DNA of 64,000 nt from JALZKA01 sp963753385 (GCA_963753385.1 CAVWCC010000007.1:248001-312000); one strand, 5' to 3'. Numbered from the stretch's first letter, positions 51,969 to 61,321 are shown. The notes: a model not told the origin generated them from the sequence alone. A program made the numbers and translations.

Positions 51969-54539
51969 ATGGCAAACACCACTGACGTTGCCGCTCGCGC
52001 GGCACGCACTCCCACCGAAGCCGACCTCGAGCGCGCGCAGCAGTTCACGCGCGAGCCGATCCTGCTCGAAGGGGAGAAGCTCAAGGACCTTGCGCCGGGG
52101 AACGCGCGCATGCTCGCGCTCCAGGACGCGGTGGCCGAGCTCGATGCCGGCGCCGAGGTTCCGTCCACCGACTGGCGCCGCGAGTACTCGCTGGTGCTCG
52201 GGCTCGAGCGCTTCCTCTCGACTGAGCCGCCGACGCTCCTCGACGGGGCCGAGCTGGACGAGCATCAGGTGGACGCGCTCTCGGGCACGCTGGCCGCGCT
52301 GATCACCGAGGTCGAGGAGGGCAGGAGCCCGAACGTCAAGGTAAACGGGGGAAACGGCGCCGCGGTCGTGGAGGCGGCGCCCGACGAGGCCGAGAACGGC
52401 GAGGTCAACGGCGAGGCGGACCTCGACGAGGAGCTCGAGCCCGACGAGGAGCCTCAGGACTGGGAGGACGAGGCCGCCGACGAGGGCGAGGAGGTGATCG
52501 AGGAGGCGCCTGAGGATCCGGGCGAGAGCCGAAGGTTCTGGTTCGAGCACGCCACGGGCGCCGGTAAGACCGTCGCCGCCGTCGGCTTCGTCGAGGCGTC
52601 TCGCACCGGTGGCGTCCTGATCCTCACCCACCGCCGCAACCTGGTCGACCAGTTCATCGGCGAGATCTCCGACCGCGGCTACAAGGACCGCCTCTCGCCC
52701 CCGCTCCTCGACGGCGCCGACCACCCCTACGGGCCGGTCACGGTCGAGACGTATCAGTGGTTCGTCCGCAACCACCGCCGCATCTCGGACGCCTACGCGA
52801 TCGTGATCTGCGACGAGGCGCACACCGCGCTCGGCGAGAAGACCAGCGCCTGCATCCGCGACATGCCGGGGCCCGTGTTCATCGGCATGACCGCGACCGG
52901 CGCCCTGATCGCCCGTCACGTCGCCGACCTCTTCCCCACCCAGACCTCGCGCTTCGACCTCGCCCAGGCCGCGCGGCGCGGCGTGATCGCCCCGCTCCGC
53001 TGCCTGCGGATCCCGCCCGGGCCGGGCGTGCGATCGCTCGCCAAGGTGCCGCTCCGCCGCGGCGAGGTGGACCAGGACTTCGACCAGGAGGAGCTGGCCA
53101 AGCTCCTCGACCAGGGGCCGTTCAACGTCGCGATCGCCGACCTCTACCAATCGCGCTTCCGCCGGGTCCCGGGCGTGCTCTACACCGCGGGCGTGAAGCA
53201 CGCGAACAACGTCGCCGCGGCGCTCCGCGACCACGGGATCAACGCGCAGGCGGTCTCGGGCGAGACGCCCAAGCGCGAGCTGGCCGAGATCCTGGCCGCG
53301 TTCGAGCGCGGTGAGGTGGACGTGCTCTGCAACGCGATGCTCCTCGCCGAGGGGTGGAACTCGCCGCGCGCGACGATCTGCATGCACTTGGCCCCTACCG
53401 CCTCCCGCCGCGTCTATCAGCAGCGCGTCGGCCGCGTCACCCGCCGCGCCCCGGGGAAGGAGGCGGGGCTGGTAATCGACTTCGTGCACCCGGCGACGAC
53501 GTCGGACGAGCCGATCGTCACCTTGCACTCACTCCTCGACCGCGACGTCTACCGCGGCGGCGCGATCGTCGTCGGTCCTGTGCGCCGGGGCCGCGGGCGC
53601 CGGGTGCGAGTGGAACGCCGGGTCGTGCCCGTCGCAGCGGATCCCGAGCGGCGGCTGGCCGTCCTCGAGCGTGAGCTCTGGCGCATCGCAGTCGAGAACC
53701 TGAACTACTCGGAGCAGCACGCCTGGGCCGCCCTCGCCGGCGCGCGCGTCACCCCGAACCAGTGGCGCCGCGCGAAGGCGATGATCCAGCACGACGAGGC
53801 CAAGGAGCTCCGCCGCCGCTTCCTCCTGACCTGCGTCCAGCGCAACCGCAACCACCAGCTTCGCCTGAAGGCGCTGGCCGAGGTCGCGGTACTGCGCGAC
53901 GCCGAGGCGTTCGATGACTGCGTCGACATCGTCACCACCTGGGGCCGCGATGATCGGCGCGCCGGCGTCAAAGTCCTCCTTCAGGCGCTCGCCGAGCGCC
54001 GCATCGGCCGGCGTGACCAGGCGCAGGCCTGGGTCTGGCGCCTCGCCGCCTCCACCCGCGACCTTCACGAGCAGTACGCCGTCCAGCGCTGGCCGGAGAC
54101 GAAGCGCCTGCTCGGCCTGTTCGTCAACTCCTCGGGCCGCGCCCACGGGCGCAACGCCCGCCGGCTCATCACCGCCGCCCGCCAGCAGGACCGCCGCCTT
54201 GCGATTTCGCTGCTCGCCGCGGCCGTCGCGCACACGCCCGAGGCCGAGGAGGTCCTTCGGGGGGCACGGATGCGAATGGCCCGGAAGCCCTCGGCGGTCG
54301 CGCGTGAGCTCTTGCGGAACTTCCCGAAGCCCGGCCAGAAGCGGCGGCGGCGGCGGAAGCCGAAGTCGCCGAACGGCGCGAAGGCCAAGGGCGGGAACGG
54401 CAAGCCCGAGCGGGAGAAGCTCGAGGCAGGCGCCGACGAGTCGCTCGCGGAGGACGTGGGCGAGGACCGGGAGCGCGCTGAGGGCGGTGAAGGGGGCAAG
54501 CCCCGCGCGGACAAGGATTCGGACCGCGCCGACGACTGA
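51969..54539 (+). CDS. SF2 DEAH helicase with an acidic insert and basic/acidic tail
   Basis: This SF2 ATPase has about 856 residues. Walker A is at 195-201 (ATGAGKT), the DEAH box at 282-285, then GMTATG and the motif VI segment QQRVGRVTRR. The region that should hold the Q-like motif (LDEHQVDALSGTLAAL, 96-111) is separated from Walker A by an acidic low-complexity insert (about 117-187). After the helicase core there is a long helical region, then a Lys/Arg-rich stretch and an acidic tail. ATG 51969 is chosen by the frame start MANTTDVAAR. It probably acts on RNA or DNA structures. Confidence 0.86.
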   Translation: MANTTDVAARAARTPTEADLERAQQFTREPILLEGEKLKDLAPGNARMLALQDAVAELDAGAEVPSTDWRREYSLVLGLERFLSTEPPTLLDGAELDEHQVDALSGTLAALITEVEEGRSPNVKVNGGNGAAVVEAAPDEAENGEVNGEADLDEELEPDEEPQDWEDEAADEGEEVIEEAPEDPGESRRFWFEHATGAGKTVAAVGFVEASRTGGVLILTHRRNLVDQFIGEISDRGYKDRLSPPLLDGADHPYGPVTVETYQWFVRNHRRISDAYAIVICDEAHTALGEKTSACIRDMPGPVFIGMTATGALIARHVADLFPTQTSRFDLAQAARRGVIAPLRCLRIPPGPGVRSLAKVPLRRGEVDQDFDQEELAKLLDQGPFNVAIADLYQSRFRRVPGVLYTAGVKHANNVAAALRDHGINAQAVSGETPKRELAEILAAFERGEVDVLCNAMLLAEGWNSPRATICMHLAPTASRRVYQQRVGRVTRRAPGKEAGLVIDFVHPATTSDEPIVTLHSLLDRDVYRGGAIVVGPVRRGRGRRVRVERRVVPVAADPERRLAVLERELWRIAVENLNYSEQHAWAALAGARVTPNQWRRAKAMIQHDEAKELRRRFLLTCVQRNRNHQLRLKALAEVAVLRDAEAFDDCVDIVTTWGRDDRRAGVKVLLQALAERRIGRRDQAQAWVWRLAASTRDLHEQYAVQRWPETKRLLGLFVNSSGRAHGRNARRLITAARQQDRRLAISLLAAAVAHTPEAEEVLRGARMRMARKPSAVARELLRNFPKPGQKRRRRRKPKSPNGAKAKGGNGKPEREKLEAGADESLAEDVGEDRERAEGGEGGKPRADKDSDRADD

Positions 54540-54601
54540 TTTCGCTCGGCTTTTTGCCGTAGTACGCGCTACGCCCGTACCAGGGCCGAAAGTCGAGGCG
54601 T

Positions 54602-55324
54602 TCAGGCCTCGATTCGCAGGCTGACCTCGCCTGAGCCCAGGCTCACCCGATCGCCCTCGGCGGTCTGGACGATCAGGTTGCCGCGCGTGTCGATGCCCTC
54701 TGCCCTACCTGCCCCCGAGCCCTCTCGGCCACCGGCCCCTTCCCAGCTCACGTCGCGCCCCCGCAGCACGTCGCGGGCTCCGAACGCTTCCAGGACTTCG
54801 GCCGTGGACGCCTCCACCCACCGCCCCAGTGCCTCCCGCAGCGCCGCCAGCGCCTCATCCACCCCCACCCCGTGGCCCAGCGACGTCCCCGGCCAACGCA
54901 AATCAGCGGGGAACTCGTCGTCGGCGATCGTCAGGTTCAGGCCGACGCCGATCACCGCCCAGTCGGGCGGGCGCGCCTCGATCAGGACGCCGGCGAGCTT
55001 GCGCTCGCCGAGCCAGACGTCGTTCGGCCACTTGACGCGGCATTCGACCGGAGCGAGCGCTTCGGCGGCGTCGCAGACGGCGAGCGGCACTGCCAGCGGC
55101 AGGAGCGCGTGGCGCTCGCCCAGCGGCCGCAGGACGAGCGAGCAGAGCAGTGCGGCTCCCGCAGGCGCCGACCACTGCCGCCCGTGACGGCCGCGGCCCG
55201 CGGTCTGCTCGCCGGCGGTGACGGCGGTGCCCGAAGGGGCACCGGCCAGTGCCAGCTCGCGTGCATGGTCGTTAGTCGAGTCGGTGACCCGCAGGTGAAC
55301 GCGCGGGCCGTCGAGGGCGCTCAC
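54602..55324 (-). CDS. birA: Biotin-protein ligase
   Basis: This 240-residue enzyme attaches biotin to carrier domains such as the one at 15370-17130. Motifs are DSTNDHA, the GRGRHGR biotin-binding loop, KWPNDVWL, KLAGVLIE and GVGLNL. There is no N-terminal DNA-binding domain, so it is a ligase only, not a BirA-type repressor. The GTG start overlaps the stop of the SAM hydrolase gene (GTGA). A convergent helicase gene ends 62 bases away. Confidence 0.92.
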   Translation of the reverse strand: MSALDGPRVHLRVTDSTNDHARELALAGAPSGTAVTAGEQTAGRGRHGRQWSAPAGAALLCSLVLRPLGERHALLPLAVPLAVCDAAEALAPVECRVKWPNDVWLGERKLAGVLIEARPPDWAVIGVGLNLTIADDEFPADLRWPGTSLGHGVGVDEALAALREALGRWVEASTAEVLEAFGARDVLRGRDVSWEGAGGREGSGAGRAEGIDTRGNLIVQTAEGDRVSLGSGEVSLRIEA

Positions 55325-56136
55325 GAAGCGGGCGCCAGCGTCAGCTCGTCGTCGCGGTCGGCGCCCAGGAGCTCCGAGGCGCTGTCGAGGTTGACCGCGA
55401 CGGCCAGGCGGCCGCTCGACGCCTCGTAGACCACCAGCGCCTCGGCCCGCGCCTCGCCGGCGTCGGCGAAGGTCACGCCCCGGACCGCCGCGAACCGGCC
55501 GGCTGGGGCGGTGATCGAGAGGCGCTCGGCGGAGCCGAGGACGGAGTCGAGATCGGACGGGTCGGCGGCCAGGATCAGGTTCCCGAACCGGTCGCCGTAG
55601 AGGACCGGCGCGACCAGCGCATCGCCCTCGCGGCGTGAAGCCGGCAGCTCGAGGGCGACGAGCGACGCCCGATCGGCCTCCTCGCCCGCCGCATCCAACG
55701 GCCGGCCGGAGGCGAGATGCGCTGCCACCGGCGCGAACAGGTCGCGGCCGTGAAAGGTCGCCGCCACGGGCTCGAGCCGCAGGGGCGACCCGGACACGTC
55801 CACGACCCGCTCGGCCCCGCCAAGGGCATCTGCGGCCCGGACAAGGAGGCCGTTGTCGGGTCCGACGAGGAAGCTTGCACCTGCGGCGATCGCCAGCCCG
55901 CGTCTCTCGGTGCCGACCCCGGGGTCGACGACCGCGAGGTACACGGCGGGTGGCGCGCGCCGTGCGGCGGCCTCAAGCCCCAGGGCGCCCCGCCGCACGT
56001 CGCCCGGTGGGATCCCGTGGGTCACGTCGATGACGCTGGTTCCGGGCGCGAGGCGCTCGATGACCAGGCGGCACGATCCGGCGAACTCGTCGCCGTCGCC
56101 GTAGTCCGTGAGGAAGGCAACGGGGAGCGTCGTCAC
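55321..56136 (-). CDS. SAM hydrolase (DUF62, SAM hydroxide adenosyltransferase)
   Basis: This 271-residue protein belongs to the chlorinase/fluorinase fold family whose common members hydrolyse S-adenosylmethionine to adenosine and methionine. The Asp-Arg-His signature fits: Asp in VDPGVGT, an Arg nearby, and His in TFHGRD. It lacks the extra loops of true halogenases, so hydrolysis is more likely. The GTG start is immediately preceded by AAGAG. Its 3' end is coupled to birA. Confidence 0.87.
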   Translation of the reverse strand: MTTLPVAFLTDYGDGDEFAGSCRLVIERLAPGTSVIDVTHGIPPGDVRRGALGLEAAARRAPPAVYLAVVDPGVGTERRGLAIAAGASFLVGPDNGLLVRAADALGGAERVVDVSGSPLRLEPVAATFHGRDLFAPVAAHLASGRPLDAAGEEADRASLVALELPASRREGDALVAPVLYGDRFGNLILAADPSDLDSVLGSAERLSITAPAGRFAAVRGVTFADAGEARAEALVVYEASSGRLAVAVNLDSASELLGADRDDELTLAPAS

Positions 56137-56524
56137 CTCTTGGAATCTAACGCCGGCCCGGCACCAGCCGCACGAAACGCGCGGCTGGCCGGCGCCACTA
56201 CGCGTTCTGCGGGATGGTTACCGCAAACCGGGCATTAGCCCACAGACCGCGTTTGCAGCCCACCACGCCGGGAATCCGAGGGGCAACCCTGAATGGGTCG
56301 GGGTGGAAGCAAGATGGCCCGGCGCCGCTTACACGGCCCGGGCCCGGCGCTCGGAGGATTGGGCCCCCGATGCACGGCAAGGAACGCTACGCGAGCCGTC
56401 AGTCCGAACCTGCACGGACCGGACCGCGCGCGGCATCTCCCAGCGCCACACCCTCGCAGCAGGAACAACTCCGGCGTCGTGTCCTGTTCGGGATGGCGAC
56501 CATCGCCTGCGGGGTACGGCGAGC
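56137..56524. other. 388-base leader region with nested inverted repeats
   Basis: No convincing coding frame is seen. At 56223-56256 GCAAAC and GTTTGC enclose a GGGC-ATTA-GCCC hairpin (56230-56241). More GC-rich repeats follow (56330-56370). A 52-codon frame (ATG 56370 to the TGA at 56526) ends overlapping the start of the sugar transferase, but its sequence has no hydrophobic or known pattern. This looks like a long 5' leader; I cannot assign it to a known RNA. Confidence 0.4.
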
Positions 56525-57805
56525 GTGAGGGCGTACGCCGCACCCGTCTCGGCTCGCATTCTGAGACGATCGGTTCATGCTGGCCGCTTTCCACGGATCG
56601 TCGTCGTTGGCACCGTGGGAACCGCCAGATCGCTGAAGCGCGACCTGGCCGTCGGGGACCGCGCTCGCGCCGCGGTGGTCGGCTGCATCACGGCTGAGCG
56701 AGTGGCCGACGGGGATCCGGAAATGCCCGTCCTGGGCACCATCACCGAGCTGCGCTCACTCATCGAGGCTCACGGCATCGATCTGCTCGTCGTGGGGGGC
56801 GAGGCACCACGGGTCGCGGTCTTCGATCAGGCGATCTCGGTTTCGGCCCGATCGGTCCGCGTATGCGAGCTCGCAGACTTCTGCGAGGCGATTTTCGGCC
56901 ACGTTCCCACCGCCGAGATCAACGCCTCTTGGTTCGAGTACCTGGTCAGCCCCGCCTATCGCGAATCGCATCGAGCCAAGCGTGTACTCGATCTGGTCCT
57001 TGCATCGATCTTGGCCCTCCTCTTCCTGCCGGTCGTCGCCGCTCTCGCTCTAGCGATCGCCAGCGACGGCGGGTCACCCTTCTTTCGTCAGGTCCGGATC
57101 GGCGAACGCGGGCGCCCGATCACGATCTGGAAGCTCCGCACCATGAGGTCGAGTTGCGACTCGGCCGCGAGATGGAGCTTCTCAAACGACCCGCGAGTCA
57201 CGCCGATTGGCCGGTTCTTGCGCCGCACCCACCTCGACGAACTGCCTCAACTCCTCAACGTGCTGCGGGGGGAGATGAGCTTCGTCGGGCCGCGGCCCGA
57301 GCAGCCCGAGTTCGTCGCCCAGCTCGAGCACACCCTCCCCTTCTACGAGCGTCGCCACCTGATCAAGCCCGGGATCACCGGGTGGGCGCAGATCCGGTGC
57401 GGATATGCCGGATCCGATCACGGCTCCGCCTGGAAACTCTGCCACGACCTCTTCTACATGAAGTACAGCTCGTTGCGGCTCGACCTGCTGATCATCCTCC
57501 GGACAATCCGGCTGATCTTCTCGCGCCGACAGCCCGAGCTCGAGCCGAGCGGTTTCCTCGCCTTCGCCGCGGCGGCCCCGACAGCCGTTGTCCCCGTTGC
57601 CGGCTATGCAAGATCTGCGAGCAGCGCCTCGACCAGCCCGTCGGGGTCGTGGCGTTCTGCCTCGACGTCGACGGTCGCGCCGGCGTCGCGCAGCGTCGTG
57701 CTGGTCACCGGGCCGATCGAGACCACCCGGGCGCGGTTGGGGAGCCGGCCGCCCGTGACCTCGATGAAGTTCCGAACGGTGGACGACGAGGTGAAGGTCA
57801 CGTAG
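56525..57805 (+). CDS. Exopolysaccharide-type sugar transferase (PF02397-like) without the N-terminal membrane bundle
   Basis: This protein of about 426 residues has an N-terminal Rossmann-like half (IVVVGTVGTARSL, DLLVVGGEAPRV). A bacterial sugar-transferase domain follows (KRVLDLVLASILAL membrane helix, FRQVRIGERG, IWKLRTM, HLDELPQLLNVLRGEMSFVGPRPE, PGITGWAQI). It would move a sugar-1-phosphate to a lipid carrier. Related enzymes usually start with four or five membrane helices, absent here. The 3' end crosses 202 bases into the convergent cobA/hemD gene, beyond the conserved domain, so the true stop could be misjudged or the tail accessory. Confidence 0.82.
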   Translation: MRAYAAPVSARILRRSVHAGRFPRIVVVGTVGTARSLKRDLAVGDRARAAVVGCITAERVADGDPEMPVLGTITELRSLIEAHGIDLLVVGGEAPRVAVFDQAISVSARSVRVCELADFCEAIFGHVPTAEINASWFEYLVSPAYRESHRAKRVLDLVLASILALLFLPVVAALALAIASDGGSPFFRQVRIGERGRPITIWKLRTMRSSCDSAARWSFSNDPRVTPIGRFLRRTHLDELPQLLNVLRGEMSFVGPRPEQPEFVAQLEHTLPFYERRHLIKPGITGWAQIRCGYAGSDHGSAWKLCHDLFYMKYSSLRLDLLIILRTIRLIFSRRQPELEPSGFLAFAAAAPTAVVPVAGYARSASSASTSPSGSWRSASTSTVAPASRSVVLVTGPIETTRARLGSRPPVTSMKFRTVDDEVKVT

Positions 57806-59106
57806 TCGGCGTCCATCGCCGCCTCGACCGCGGCGGGGTCGGGGTCCTCGCGAACCGTCTCATACAGCGCGACCACGTCGACCCCTGCGCCGCGCTCGCG
57901 GAGCGCATCGGGCAGGACGTCGCGGGCCTCCGCCGCCCTCGCGACCAGCACGGGCCTGCCGTCGACCGGAACCTCCGCGAGCGCCTCGACCAGCGCCTCG
58001 GCGACCGAGCGCTCGGGAACCACGTCAGCGATCACGCCCCGCTCGCGGAGCGCCGCCGCCGTCCCCGGGCCGATCGCCGCAACCTGTGCTTGCGACAGCG
58101 CCCGGGCATCGCGGCCGGCCGCCTCCATCGCCTCGAACAGGAGCCGCGCGCCGTTGGGGCTGGTCAGGCAGACGAGGGCGTATGTATGGAGCGCCTCGAC
58201 GGCATCGCGAACGGCGGCGGTCTCGATCCGCGGCTCGATCCGGATCGCCGGAAGCTCCACGACCTCGGCCCCCAGCGCCGCGAGCGTCGAGGCCAAGCCG
58301 CTCGCCTGCGCGCGGGCGCGGGTGACGACGACGCGCTTGCCGTGGAGGGGCCGGCGTTCCAGCCACGCGATCGAGTCGCGGCGGGCCGCGACCGGCCCGA
58401 AGATCAGGATCGATGGAGGTCGCAAGCCGGCCTCGGCGACCGCGTCGGCCAGCGTCGCGAGGGTCGCGACCACCTGGCGCTGGCGGGGGAGCGTGCCGCG
58501 CTCGATCGCGGCGGCCGGCTCGCCCCGGTCGCGGCCGCCTTCCGCGAGCCGGACGGCGATCTCGGGCAGGTTCTTGACGCCCATGTACATCACGAGGGTT
58601 CCCGGGAAGCGGGCGAGGGCGTCCCAGTCGAGCGCGGTCCCGCCCTTGTCCGGGTCCTCGTGGCCCGTTACGAACGCGACGGCGGACGCGTCGTCGCGGT
58701 GGGTCACAGGGATCCCCGCGTACGCCGGCACGGCGACGCCCGCCGTCACTCCCGGCACCACCTCGAACGGCACGCCCTCGGCGTGGAGCGCCTCGGCCTC
58801 CTCGCCGCCACGGCCGAACACGAACGGGTCGCCGCCCTTCAGCCGGACGACGGAGAGCCCGCGCCGCGCTCGCTCGACCAGCTCCTCGTGGATCCGGTCT
58901 TGAGCGACGGAGGCCTCACCCGGCTCCTTGCCGACATAGCGGACTTCGGCATCGTCCCGCGCACCGGCCAGGGCCGCGTCGGGGATCAGGCGGTCGTGCA
59001 GGATCGAGTCCGCGCTCGCGATCAGCTCGAGCGAGCGAGCGGTCATCAGGCCCGGGTCGCCGGGCCCGGCGCCCACGAGGTAGACGACCCCTGGCCTGGC
59101 GCTCAC
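57604..59106 (-). CDS. CobA-HemD fusion: uroporphyrinogen-III methyltransferase and synthase
   Basis: Residues 1-245 are a SAM-dependent uroporphyrinogen-III methyltransferase (GAGPGDPGLMT, VRLKGGDPFVFGRGGEE, VPGVTAG). Residues about 250-500 are uroporphyrinogen-III synthase (VVVTRARAQ, TSPNGARLLFEAM, FTSSSTVRNF). One chain can therefore cyclise the linear tetrapyrrole from HemC and begin the sirohaem/cobalamin branch. The GTG start overlaps the hemC stop as GTGA. It ends the heme operon, with the convergent sugar transferase overlapping its 3' end. Confidence 0.93.
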   Translation of the reverse strand: MSARPGVVYLVGAGPGDPGLMTARSLELIASADSILHDRLIPDAALAGARDDAEVRYVGKEPGEASVAQDRIHEELVERARRGLSVVRLKGGDPFVFGRGGEEAEALHAEGVPFEVVPGVTAGVAVPAYAGIPVTHRDDASAVAFVTGHEDPDKGGTALDWDALARFPGTLVMYMGVKNLPEIAVRLAEGGRDRGEPAAAIERGTLPRQRQVVATLATLADAVAEAGLRPPSILIFGPVAARRDSIAWLERRPLHGKRVVVTRARAQASGLASTLAALGAEVVELPAIRIEPRIETAAVRDAVEALHTYALVCLTSPNGARLLFEAMEAAGRDARALSQAQVAAIGPGTAAALRERGVIADVVPERSVAEALVEALAEVPVDGRPVLVARAAEARDVLPDALRERGAGVDVVALYETVREDPDPAAVEAAMDADYVTFTSSSTVRNFIEVTGGRLPNRARVVSIGPVTSTTLRDAGATVDVEAERHDPDGLVEALLADLA

Positions 59107-59981
59107 GCCGGCTCCCAAGCGGTGGCGCGCTCGAGGATCTCCGCGGCGCCCGCGGCCATCATCCGCTCGGCGAGCGCCTCGCCCAGCGCCGCCGGCTGCT
59201 CCGGGTCGCCGCGAAGCGCGTCGCGCACCCACTCCGAGCCGTCGGGGAGCCCGGCGTAGCCCGCGACCGCGAGCGTGTCGTCCATGTGGCGGGCGCAGAT
59301 TCCGAGCGGGGTCTCGCATGTCGCCCCCAGCGCCGACGTCGCCGCGCGCTCGGCCGTGAACTCGACCAGCGCGGCGCGGTCCGAGATCCGGGCCGCGGCC
59401 GCGGCGGTATCCGCGTCGCCGGCGCGTGCCTGGAGCGCCAGCGAGCCCTGCCCAGGCGCGGGCACCATCTCGTCGGCTCCGAAGCGGAACGCGATCTCGC
59501 CGTCGCGACCGAGCCGCCGCAGGCCGGCAACGGCGAGCACGATCCCCTCCGCCTCGCCGTCGGCCAGCTTGCGCAGCCGCGTGTCGACGTTGCCGCGAAG
59601 CTCGACCACCTCCAGATCCGGGCGCGCGGCGAGCAGCTGCGAGCGCCGGCGCAGGCTGGCGGTTCCGACCCGGGCTCCCTCCGGCAGCGCCGCGAGGGAC
59701 TCGGCCTCGCCCACGTAGGCGTCGGCTGGGTCCTCACGGCCCGGGACGCCGACCAGCGAGAGCTCGTCCGCCATCTCGCCCGGCAGGTCCTTCGCGGAGT
59801 GCACGCCGAGGTCGGCCTCGCCCTCGATGAGCGCCCGCTCGACCGAGCGGACGAAGCGAGCCTTGTCCCCGGGCGTTCCGTCGACGTTCGCGACCCTGAC
59901 CAGCTCCGCGCCCCCGAGCGCCGCCGCCACCGTCTCGGCCTGGGCGACGGCCAGCGCGCTGGAGCGGGTCGCGATCCTCAC
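59103..59981 (-). CDS. hemC: Porphobilinogen deaminase (hydroxymethylbilane synthase)
   Basis: This 292-residue enzyme joins four porphobilinogen units into hydroxymethylbilane. The dipyrromethane-cofactor Cys is in GATCETPLG. Other motifs are SRSALA-like RSSALAVAQ near the start, HSAKDLP, RRRSQL and ELRGNVDTRL. GTG 59981 matches the family N-terminus (RIATRSSALA) and overlaps the hemA stop as GTGA. It lies between hemA and cobA/hemD in the heme operon. Confidence 0.95.
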   Translation of the reverse strand: MRIATRSSALAVAQAETVAAALGGAELVRVANVDGTPGDKARFVRSVERALIEGEADLGVHSAKDLPGEMADELSLVGVPGREDPADAYVGEAESLAALPEGARVGTASLRRRSQLLAARPDLEVVELRGNVDTRLRKLADGEAEGIVLAVAGLRRLGRDGEIAFRFGADEMVPAPGQGSLALQARAGDADTAAAAARISDRAALVEFTAERAATSALGATCETPLGICARHMDDTLAVAGYAGLPDGSEWVRDALRGDPEQPAALGEALAERMMAAGAAEILERATAWEPA

Positions 59982-61321
59982 CGCTGCTTGCGAGCGCGGC
60001 GTCGCGAGTCGAGCTCGGTGACGTCGGCCTCGGCGCCCTCGAGGGCGTCGGAGCCCGGGTCGAGCCCGAAGAGCTCGCGGAGCGCGTGCACGTGGGGCGA
60101 GATCCCGTCCTCGCCCGCCGCCCGCTTCAGCCGCAGCGTGGGCTCGTGCAGGAGCCGGCTCGCGATCGCCCGGGCCATCGCCTGCACGCGTTCGCGGTCG
60201 GCGTCCGAGAGCGACTCCCATCGGCCTTCGTTCTCCGCCAGGGCCCGGGCGACGATCTCATCGGCACGTGCGCGCAGCGCCGCCACGGTCGGCGTCACCT
60301 CTTGTCCCGCCAGCCACTCGTCGAAGCGGGCCCGCTCGGCGTCGAGGATCTTCTCGGCCCGGCGGGCCTCGGCCTCGCGGCCCGACATATTCCGTTCGAC
60401 CAGCGACTGGAGGTCGTCCATGTCGTGCACCGTCACCCCCGGGAGCTCACGGCACGAGGGGTGGATGTCACGCGGCACCGCGAGGTCGATCAGGAGCAGC
60501 GGCCGGCCCGAGCGCTCGGCCATGACCTCGGACAGCGCATCGCGCTCGACGACGTGATGGGGCGAGCTGGTCGAGGAAACGACGATGTCGGCGTCGACCA
60601 GGAGGGAGGGCAGCTCCTCGAAGCGCACCGCACGGCCGCCGAACCGCTCGGCCAGACCGATCGCGCGGTCGTAGTGGCGGTTGGCGATGAAGATCGCATG
60701 CACTCCGCGGGCGGCGAGCGCCCGGGCGGTCAGCTCGGCGGTCTCACCGGCGCCGACGACGAGCACGCTTCGGTCCTCGAGGTCGCCGAGGGTGCGCCGG
60801 GCGAGCTCCACGGCGACCTGCGGCACCGAGAGCGCCCCCTCGGAGATCGCCGTTTCCGAACGCGCCCGCTTGCCGGCCGCAAGGGCGCTGCGGAAGAGGC
60901 GGTTGAGCACCGGCCCGGTCGCGTCCTCGACCAAAGCGAGCTCGTAGGCCCGCTTCACCTGTCCCTGGACCTCGGCCTCGCCGACGATCATCGAGTCGAG
61001 CCCCGCGGTGACCCGCAGCAGCTGGTCGGCCGCGCCCGCGCCGCGCAGCGAGTAGAGGTGGGAGACCAGCTCGGTGGGCCGGATCTCGGCGACGCGCGCG
61101 AGAACCGTCAGCGCGTGGGACTCGGCGTCGACGGGGTCGCTCGCGTAGAGGTACAGCTCGGTGCGGTTGCAGGTCGAGATCGCGGCTGCCTCGGCGATCT
61201 CCGGGGCGCCGACCAGCTCGCCCAGGACGCTCACCGCCCGCCCCTCCGTCAGCGCGAGCCGCTCGCGCAGCTCGAGCGGAGCGGTCTTGTGGGAGACGCC
61301 GAGTGCCAGGACCTCCGCCAT
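59978..61321 (-). CDS. hemA: Glutamyl-tRNA reductase
   Basis: This 447-residue enzyme reduces glutamyl-tRNA to glutamate-1-semialdehyde, the committed step of the C5 tetrapyrrole route. Motifs are SHKTAPLELRE, the catalytic Cys in STCNRTELY, GEAEVQGQ, the NADPH loop VLVVGAGETAEL and DLAVPRDI. A C-terminal helical domain follows, with a slightly extended charged end. Its ATG overlaps the ccmD stop as TGATG. Element C lies upstream of ccmD-hemA. Confidence 0.95.
   Translation of the reverse strand: MAEVLALGVSHKTAPLELRERLALTEGRAVSVLGELVGAPEIAEAAAISTCNRTELYLYASDPVDAESHALTVLARVAEIRPTELVSHLYSLRGAGAADQLLRVTAGLDSMIVGEAEVQGQVKRAYELALVEDATGPVLNRLFRSALAAGKRARSETAISEGALSVPQVAVELARRTLGDLEDRSVLVVGAGETAELTARALAARGVHAIFIANRHYDRAIGLAERFGGRAVRFEELPSLLVDADIVVSSTSSPHHVVERDALSEVMAERSGRPLLLIDLAVPRDIHPSCRELPGVTVHDMDDLQSLVERNMSGREAEARRAEKILDAERARFDEWLAGQEVTPTVAALRARADEIVARALAENEGRWESLSDADRERVQAMARAIASRLLHEPTLRLKRAAGEDGISPHVHALRELFGLDPGSDALEGAEADVTELDSRRRARKQR

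Noticed and set aside
51909..53528. Long minus-strand frame opposite the helicase
   Set aside because: Composition is that of an antisense frame, and the helicase motifs on the plus strand are clear.
56214..56528. 104-codon plus-strand frame ending at the sugar transferase start
   Set aside because: No hydrophobic segment or domain; the overlap of stop and start alone is not enough.
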